Source: an uncultured Burkholderiaceae bacterium | GTDB lineage: Bacteria > Pseudomonadota > Gammaproteobacteria > Burkholderiales > Burkholderiaceae_B | Direction: 5' to 3' | Length of the DNA: 36,863 nt | Assembly (NCBI GenBank): GCA_937888805.1 | Contig: CALBEY010000001.1 | Span: forward strand, 1 to 36,863 | Shown here: in pieces, positions 33,789 through 36,863 of the stretch | Layout: the number at the start of each line of letters is the position of its first letter | Position numbering within the stretch: the first letter of the stretch is position 1 | Position numbers and translations under genes: made by a program | The notes under the pieces: generated by a model | Databases searched by the model: none | What the model saw: the letters and a program-made list of their open reading frames with translations, nothing else | What the model was told of the DNA's origin: nothing

Positions 33789-33825
33789 GATGGCGGCCCG
33801 TTTCAAAGAGTTATCTAACGGTTGA
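33646..33825 (+). CDS. 59-residue ORF overlapping the phosphoribosyltransferase gene
   Basis: It starts at ATG 33646 with GGAG five bases upstream (33637-33640), reads in the +1 frame relative to the overlapping gene, and ends at TGA 33823-33825, 37 bases after that gene's stop. The protein is basic and polar: MAKISKFGGKTGSVTPSTAL, then LNQRLDTLQTPRMLTPFEIE and LLRKSKREMAARFKELSNG. A helical C-terminus is likely. A near-identical start (first 30 codons) occurs again at 34772. No family is assigned. The strong Shine-Dalgarno and recurrence argue for real translation. Confidence 0.6.
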   Translation: MAKISKFGGKTGSVTPSTALLNQRLDTLQTPRMLTPFEIELLRKSKREMAARFKELSNG

Positions 33826-33913
33826 GTTATTGTTTGCTGATACGCTTTGCTACACACTGAGGTAAGAATGATTTAACTCATTGAAATGTAGGCGGTAACT
33901 TTCGCCGTCTCAC

Positions 33914-33992
33914 CTTTTGATCCGTTGGTCCCGGGTTCGAGTCCCGGCCGACCCACCAGAAAATGAATATCCCAGTCAGCGAGAGTTGGCTG
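33914..33992 (+). repeat. Second copy of the tRNA-Lys 3' half and terminator
   Basis: From CTTTTGATCCGTTGGTCCCG through CCGACCCACCAGAAAATGA and the terminator stem it copies 32879-32957 with two differences up to the stem. The offset is 1,035 bp. It lacks the acceptor 5' side and D arm, so it is not a tRNA gene. It is the expected attR-like product of integration at the anticodon loop-to-3'-end of tRNA-Lys. Confidence 0.9.
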
Positions 33993-34016
33993 GACTTTTT
34001 GGTTTTTCCCCTCTTA

Positions 34017-34337
34017 TTAGGCTAGCTGCAGTCGCAGCGCCTTGACGCCCGATAGTGTTTTCGAGGATTTCGCAGCTTGCCTTGCGTGCCAGAGGTCGTA
34101 GACAGTCTGTTGGTCTAGCCAGACTTCGGCAGCACCACCGTTATCTCGACCAAGCCAACGCTCTATTCGCAATGCCATTGCAGGACTGATTGATGCACGA
34201 CCATTCACTACCTTGGACAAGGTGGTGCGGTCAACGCCCAACTGCGATGCGGCTTCGCCTACGGTTAGTTCCAGGGCAGGAAGAATGTCATCGCGCAATG
34301 TTAGTCCTGGGTGAGGGGGGTTAAACATGGTATTCAT
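34017..34337 (-). CDS. higA: HigA-family antitoxin
   Basis: 106 residues from ATG 34337. The frame is open further up into higB, but the ATG at 34337 has GAGG five bases before it. The start MNTMFNPPHPGLTLRDDILP is typical of HigA. The helix-turn-helix is TVGEAASQLGVDRTTLSKVV, then NGRASISPAMALRIERWL. It binds HigB and represses its own promoter. It follows higB with a 7-base gap, the toxin-first order usual for HigBA. Confidence 0.9.
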   Translation of the reverse strand: MNTMFNPPHPGLTLRDDILPALELTVGEAASQLGVDRTTLSKVVNGRASISPAMALRIERWLGRDNGGAAEVWLDQQTVYDLWHARQAAKSSKTLSGVKALRLQLA

Positions 34338-34344
34338 ACGTACC

Positions 34345-34623
34345 TCAATGATAGTCCTGGTAATCGACAAGCACGGCATCATCGTTTTCAAATGTAAAAG
34401 TCAAACGCCAATTTCCATTGACACTGACCGACCAATGTCCAGCAAGCGAGCCTTTTAATGAATGCCAATTCCATCCGGGACGATTCATGTCTTCGCCTCT
34501 CCTCGCAGCGTGCAGAGCAGATAACTGACGAGCTAGCCTAGGGGCATGCACTGCTTGTATACCTGCTCTAGATCCGGTTTTAAAGAACCGTTCGATGCCT
34601 TTGTGCCTAAAACTTTTGATCAT
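34345..34623 (-). CDS. higB: HigB-family toxin (RelE fold)
   Basis: 92 residues: MIKSFRHKGIERFFKTGSRA, then AVHAPRLARQLSALHAA, PGWNWHSLKGSLAGHWSVSV and GNWRLTFTFENDDAVLVDYQ. This is the HigB/YoeB-RelE fold with the basic and aromatic residues used to cut mRNA on the ribosome. First gene of a two-gene operon with higA. It lies next to the tRNA-Lys integration segment, where such stability modules are common. Confidence 0.9.
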   Translation of the reverse strand: MIKSFRHKGIERFFKTGSRAGIQAVHAPRLARQLSALHAARRGEDMNRPGWNWHSLKGSLAGHWSVSVNGNWRLTFTFENDDAVLVDYQDYH

Positions 34624-34631
34624 GAATGATT

Positions 34632-34648
34632 GTAGCCTGTAACGCTAC
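34632..34648. promoter_or_regulatory. Possible HigA operator
   Basis: GTAGC (34632-34636) and GCTAC (34644-34648) form an inverted repeat about 10 bp ahead of the higB start, with GTAACGCTAC forming an overlapping near-palindrome. Position and symmetry fit an autoregulatory HigA site; binding is not shown by sequence. Confidence 0.4.
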
Positions 34649-34771
34649 GCACATCAATTTTACCTGTTTGTGTTTTTCTTGCGGCATCCACTTAAAGGTG
34701 CAATATCCAAAACTGGTCGTCCCTGATCAGTAAAAATCGAACCAGCCATTGATCTGACTTGTGGGGTAATC

Positions 34772-34927
34772 ATGACCAAGATCTCGAAAAGGGGTGGGAA
34801 GACCGATTCGGTCACGCCTTCGACTGCCTTGCTCAATCAGAGGCTCGATACCTTACAAACTGGGGTTAGTCACGCGGTGGGATCGAGTTGCGGCTCGCTG
34901 TTCTTATTTTCTGAACTATTCCCCTGA
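34772..34927 (+). pseudogene. Broken second copy of the phosphoribosyltransferase 3' end and small ORF
   Basis: From ATG 34772 the first 30 codons repeat the start of the 59-residue ORF (MTKISKRGGKTDSVTPSTAL, then LNQRLDTLQT). They then diverge to an unrelated tail and a TGA at 34925-34927. In the other frame the same DNA reads WEDRFGHAFDCLAQSEARYL, then TNWG and TAG 34867-34869, the end of the phosphoribosyltransferase. The offset from the first copy is 1,126 bp, about 88 bases are shared, and upstream the frame is closed by a TGA. It is a remnant of a related element. Confidence 0.75.
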
Positions 34928-35126
34928 CGCCAACCGTGTGTTGTGCGAGCGGCATGTTTGGCCATCGTACGGGCTTCACCGATCACCCACCGTTTAACCA
35001 AATCCAGGTGCTCTCAAGCAACTCAAGCAAAAGCTATCTTGCGGCTGATAAGAGCGACCTTGGCTTGTTGGCGATGGCTGCTCCAGTTCCTTGGTCTTAA
35101 AGTTTGGTAAGGGCGCAGTCAAGGGC

Positions 35127-36260
35127 TCAAGCCGCTAGTCCAGCGAGCCATGTGGCGGCATCAATAATTTCAATACCGTCGCGGGTTTGGGGTTGGCGCA
35201 GATCACCAACCATTTGAACGGCAATGGCGTCTGGATGTTCTTTTGCAAATCGCTTGAGCGCCGCATGCGGCGTGCTGTCGGTGGCTTTGCACTCGATTAA
35301 ATGTGTCAGGCGTTGATCTTCACTGATGGCAAAATCCACTGCGGCACCGTCTTTGGTTCGCACGTAGTGCAATTTAGTCTCACGTCCTTGGCTGTCATAC
35401 AAAAACTGGACGTGTTTGAGCAACATGGCCGCTGAGGCATTCTCAAGCTTTACCCCGTGGTTGCCGCGCACCAGTCCCGTATCGTAAAAATAAACTTTTG
35501 GGGTTTGCAAAAGACCTCTGGCGATGTTGTGGTGCCAAGGCCGCACGGTGAAAACAATAAAAAGTGCCTGAAGAATTTCCAAGTAACTGCTTACTGTTTT
35601 GGCGGAAGAACCCAAGTCCCGAGCCAAAGAGGCCAGCGAAAGGGGTGACCCTACGCGGTCGCGCAAAAGCTCAACCAAGACCCTCATGGTGTTGACCTCT
35701 CGAACCCGCGAAAACTCTAAAATGTCATCGCGCACCATTCGGTCCAAGTACAGTGTTCGCCATCGGTCAGCATCGTTTTTATTTTGAGCCAAACAGGCTT
35801 CAGGAAATCCGCCGCGCTCAATCAAGTGGTTTAGCGCGTCTTTGGGTGCTGTGCCTGACGCATCACACCACTCTTTAACTGAGAATGGGTGGAGCCGATA
35901 AGCAAAAAACCGACCCGCCATAGAGTCGCCAGCATAACGAAAGGTTTCCATGCGCGCGCTGCCCGTGACCAAAATGGCTTGATTGTTTGCACGCCCATCA
36001 AACACACCCTTAAGCCAATTTTTCCAAAGCGCCATTTTGTGTATTTCATCAAAAACAAGCAGTTGGGCGTCAGAGCGCCAAGATTGGCGCGTCAAGACCG
36101 AACGATCATCACTGACGTCCCAGTTCAGGTACTGGGCTCGTTCAAAGGCGGGTAAAAGTTGCTTGGAGAGGGTCGTCTTCCCGACCTGACGCGGACCGGT
36201 CACGATCACCATTTTGCGGTGCAGGTCAGTCAAGATTAGGCCGTCTAAATATCGTTTCAT
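35127..36260 (-). CDS. AAA-family ATPase with DUF4143 C-terminal domain
   Basis: 377 residues. Walker A is VTGPRQVGKTTLSKQLL, Walker B is LLVFDEIHKM, and the sensor strand is ILVTGSARMETFRYAGDSMA with GRFFAYRLHPFS after it. The C-terminal half has LARDLGSSAKTVSSYLEIL (winged-helix-like) and a nuclease-like fold KLHYVRTKDGAAVDFAI...LIECKATD, as in DUF4143 proteins. The family is widespread, ATP-binding, and of unknown function; roles with toxins or defence have been proposed. It stands alone, and its promoter carries a large palindrome. Confidence 0.88.
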   Translation of the reverse strand: MKRYLDGLILTDLHRKMVIVTGPRQVGKTTLSKQLLPAFERAQYLNWDVSDDRSVLTRQSWRSDAQLLVFDEIHKMALWKNWLKGVFDGRANNQAILVTGSARMETFRYAGDSMAGRFFAYRLHPFSVKEWCDASGTAPKDALNHLIERGGFPEACLAQNKNDADRWRTLYLDRMVRDDILEFSRVREVNTMRVLVELLRDRVGSPLSLASLARDLGSSAKTVSSYLEILQALFIVFTVRPWHHNIARGLLQTPKVYFYDTGLVRGNHGVKLENASAAMLLKHVQFLYDSQGRETKLHYVRTKDGAAVDFAISEDQRLTHLIECKATDSTPHAALKRFAKEHPDAIAVQMVGDLRQPQTRDGIEIIDAATWLAGLAA

Positions 36261-36271
36261 CCGACTATTTA

Positions 36272-36313
36272 TACCCTAATCCCTAAAAGTCGCGACTTTT
36301 CGGGAGTAGGGTA
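36272..36313. promoter_or_regulatory. 42-bp palindrome ahead of the DUF4143 ATPase
   Basis: Left arm 36272-36292 and right arm 36293-36313 match at 19 of 21 positions. The core AAAAGTCGCGACTTTT is perfect, flanked by TACCCTA and TAGGGTA. A third AAAAGTCG half-site follows at 36316-36323. It lies 12 bp upstream of the ATPase start and about 50 bp after the stop of the neighbouring gene, so it could be an operator or a bidirectional terminator; no T-run follows the stem. Confidence 0.6.
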
Positions 36314-36362
36314 CCAAAAAGTCGCTAAAACCAAGGGGTTGTGAGATGCCTCGTTACTGGGG

Positions 36363-36863
36363 TTATTGTGCGGCTTGACCCGTCGTGTGAAGGGGATAGG
36401 GGCGCTCATAGCCCCCGCGCACCCCTTCTTTGCTTAGCACCCATTGCCAGAGTTGAATGTCGCGGGCCCTGAACGCACCGGCACATGACAGCAGGTAGTA
36501 GCGCCACATGCGGTAGAACCGTTCACCCAACTGGTCTTTGAAGCGCGGCCAGGCGTTTTCAAAGTTCTGGTGCCAAGCCATGAGCGTTTTGTCGTAGTCA
36601 GCCCCAAAATTATGCATATCCTCGACAATAAAGAGATCATCGTAGGCGTCACCGAGTTGTCCCAAGGATGGCAGGTCTCCGTTGGGAAAGATGTATTTAT
36701 CGATCCAGGGGTCTGGGATACTGTCACGCAAGTTTTTGCCAATGGTGTGAAGTAAAAACAGGCCACCATCTGCTAAGCACCGGTGAGCCGTGATCATGTA
36801 TTGCCTGAAGTTCTTACGACCAACATGTTCAAACATACCAACGCTGGCGATGCGATCATATTT
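36363..36863 (-). CDS. cfa: Cyclopropane-fatty-acyl-phospholipid synthase (C-terminal part)
   Basis: The gene enters from the right edge; 166 codons are visible. They read KYDRIASVGMFEHVGRKNFR, then LADGGLFLLHTIG, DPWIDKYIFPNGDLPSLGQL, NFGADYDKTLMAWHQNF, ERFYRMWRYYLLSCAGAFRA and QLWQWVLSK. These are the conserved C-terminal features of Cfa, a SAM-dependent enzyme that converts unsaturated phospholipid acyl chains at the inner membrane. The SAM-binding glycine loop lies outside the window. Ends at TAA 36363-36365. Confidence 0.92.
   Translation of the reverse strand, partial: KYDRIASVGMFEHVGRKNFRQYMITAHRCLADGGLFLLHTIGKNLRDSIPDPWIDKYIFPNGDLPSLGQLGDAYDDLFIVEDMHNFGADYDKTLMAWHQNFENAWPRFKDQLGERFYRMWRYYLLSCAGAFRARDIQLWQWVLSKEGVRGGYERPYPLHTTGQAAQ

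Larger units (their letters stand above)
34624..35126. other. Gene-poor stretch with element remnants
   Basis: About 500 bases with no complete gene. They hold the possible operator (34632-34648), a broken copy of the phosphoribosyltransferase/small-ORF junction (34772-34927), and then about 200 bases (34928-35126) in which no gene, repeat or clear terminator is seen. It probably represents erosion at the right edge of the integrated material. Confidence 0.6.

Noticed and set aside
33914..33958. A second tRNA-Lys gene
   Set aside because: Only the anticodon 3' side, variable and T arms and the acceptor 3' strand are present. The acceptor 5' strand and D arm are missing.
1..36863. CRISPR array
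   Set aside because: No series of evenly spaced repeats was seen. The repeats found are pairs tied to a tRNA, IS ends or gene fragments, and no cas-like gene is present.

Overview
The window reads as chromosomal DNA of a betaproteobacterium, most likely Burkholderiales (Alcaligenaceae-like). This rests on gene content: an orphan Bug/TctC-type periplasmic binding protein, a MmgE/PrpD protein, a class I-like PPK2, a two-part MnmC, HigBA and several acyl-CoA genes, at moderate GC. The assignment is inferred from families, not from a marker gene.

Region 1 (1-3,700) looks GC-richer than the rest. It holds a minus-strand set: a truncated aldehyde dehydrogenase, a short-chain dehydrogenase, a NIPSNAP-like protein and a choline-sulfatase-type sulfatase. 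The last two overlaps (or near-overlaps) suggest one transcript. Region 2 (3,700-9,360) is a graveyard of mobile DNA. It contains an internally deleted IS3-family element whose transposase gene is split by a group II intron, itself disabled by one amber codon; a single TctC gene bracketed by inverted IS-end sequences; and a second IS3-family element with a nonsense codon, a frameshift and another nonsense codon.

Region 3 (9,360-32,760) is ordinary chromosome. It carries MmgE/PrpD, a hot-dog thioesterase, an EEP-family phosphatase/nuclease, a three-gene acyl-CoA synthetase - crotonase - acyl-CoA dehydrogenase operon that resembles the DmdB/DmdC type, PPK2, an AI-2E/PerM-family permease convergent and overlapping with MgtE, an M20 amidohydrolase divergent from FadD, SuhB, an MnmC whose methyltransferase half seems decayed, and a run of GH31-like protein, 7TM-DISM histidine kinase and response regulator. 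A class II aldolase and a small unknown protein follow.

Region 4 (32,840-35,130) is an integration hotspot at tRNA-Lys(UUU). The 3' half of the tRNA and its terminator are repeated 1,035 bp downstream. Between the copies sit a phosphoribosyltransferase-domain gene and a 59-codon ORF that starts inside it in another frame with its own Shine-Dalgarno. Beyond the second copy are a HigBA toxin-antitoxin pair and a second, broken copy of the phosphoribosyltransferase/small-ORF junction. Region 5 (35,130-36,863) has a DUF4143-type AAA ATPase with a 42-bp palindrome in front of it, and the 3' end of a cyclopropane-fatty-acid synthase gene.

The strongest candidates for something not yet described are the tRNA-Lys-borne phosphoribosyltransferase plus overlapping small protein, the perfect 28-bp inverted repeat that locks an AGGAGG inside the intron ORF, the GH31-like protein with an altered active site next to a two-component system, and the competing hairpins ahead of the MmgE/PrpD gene.
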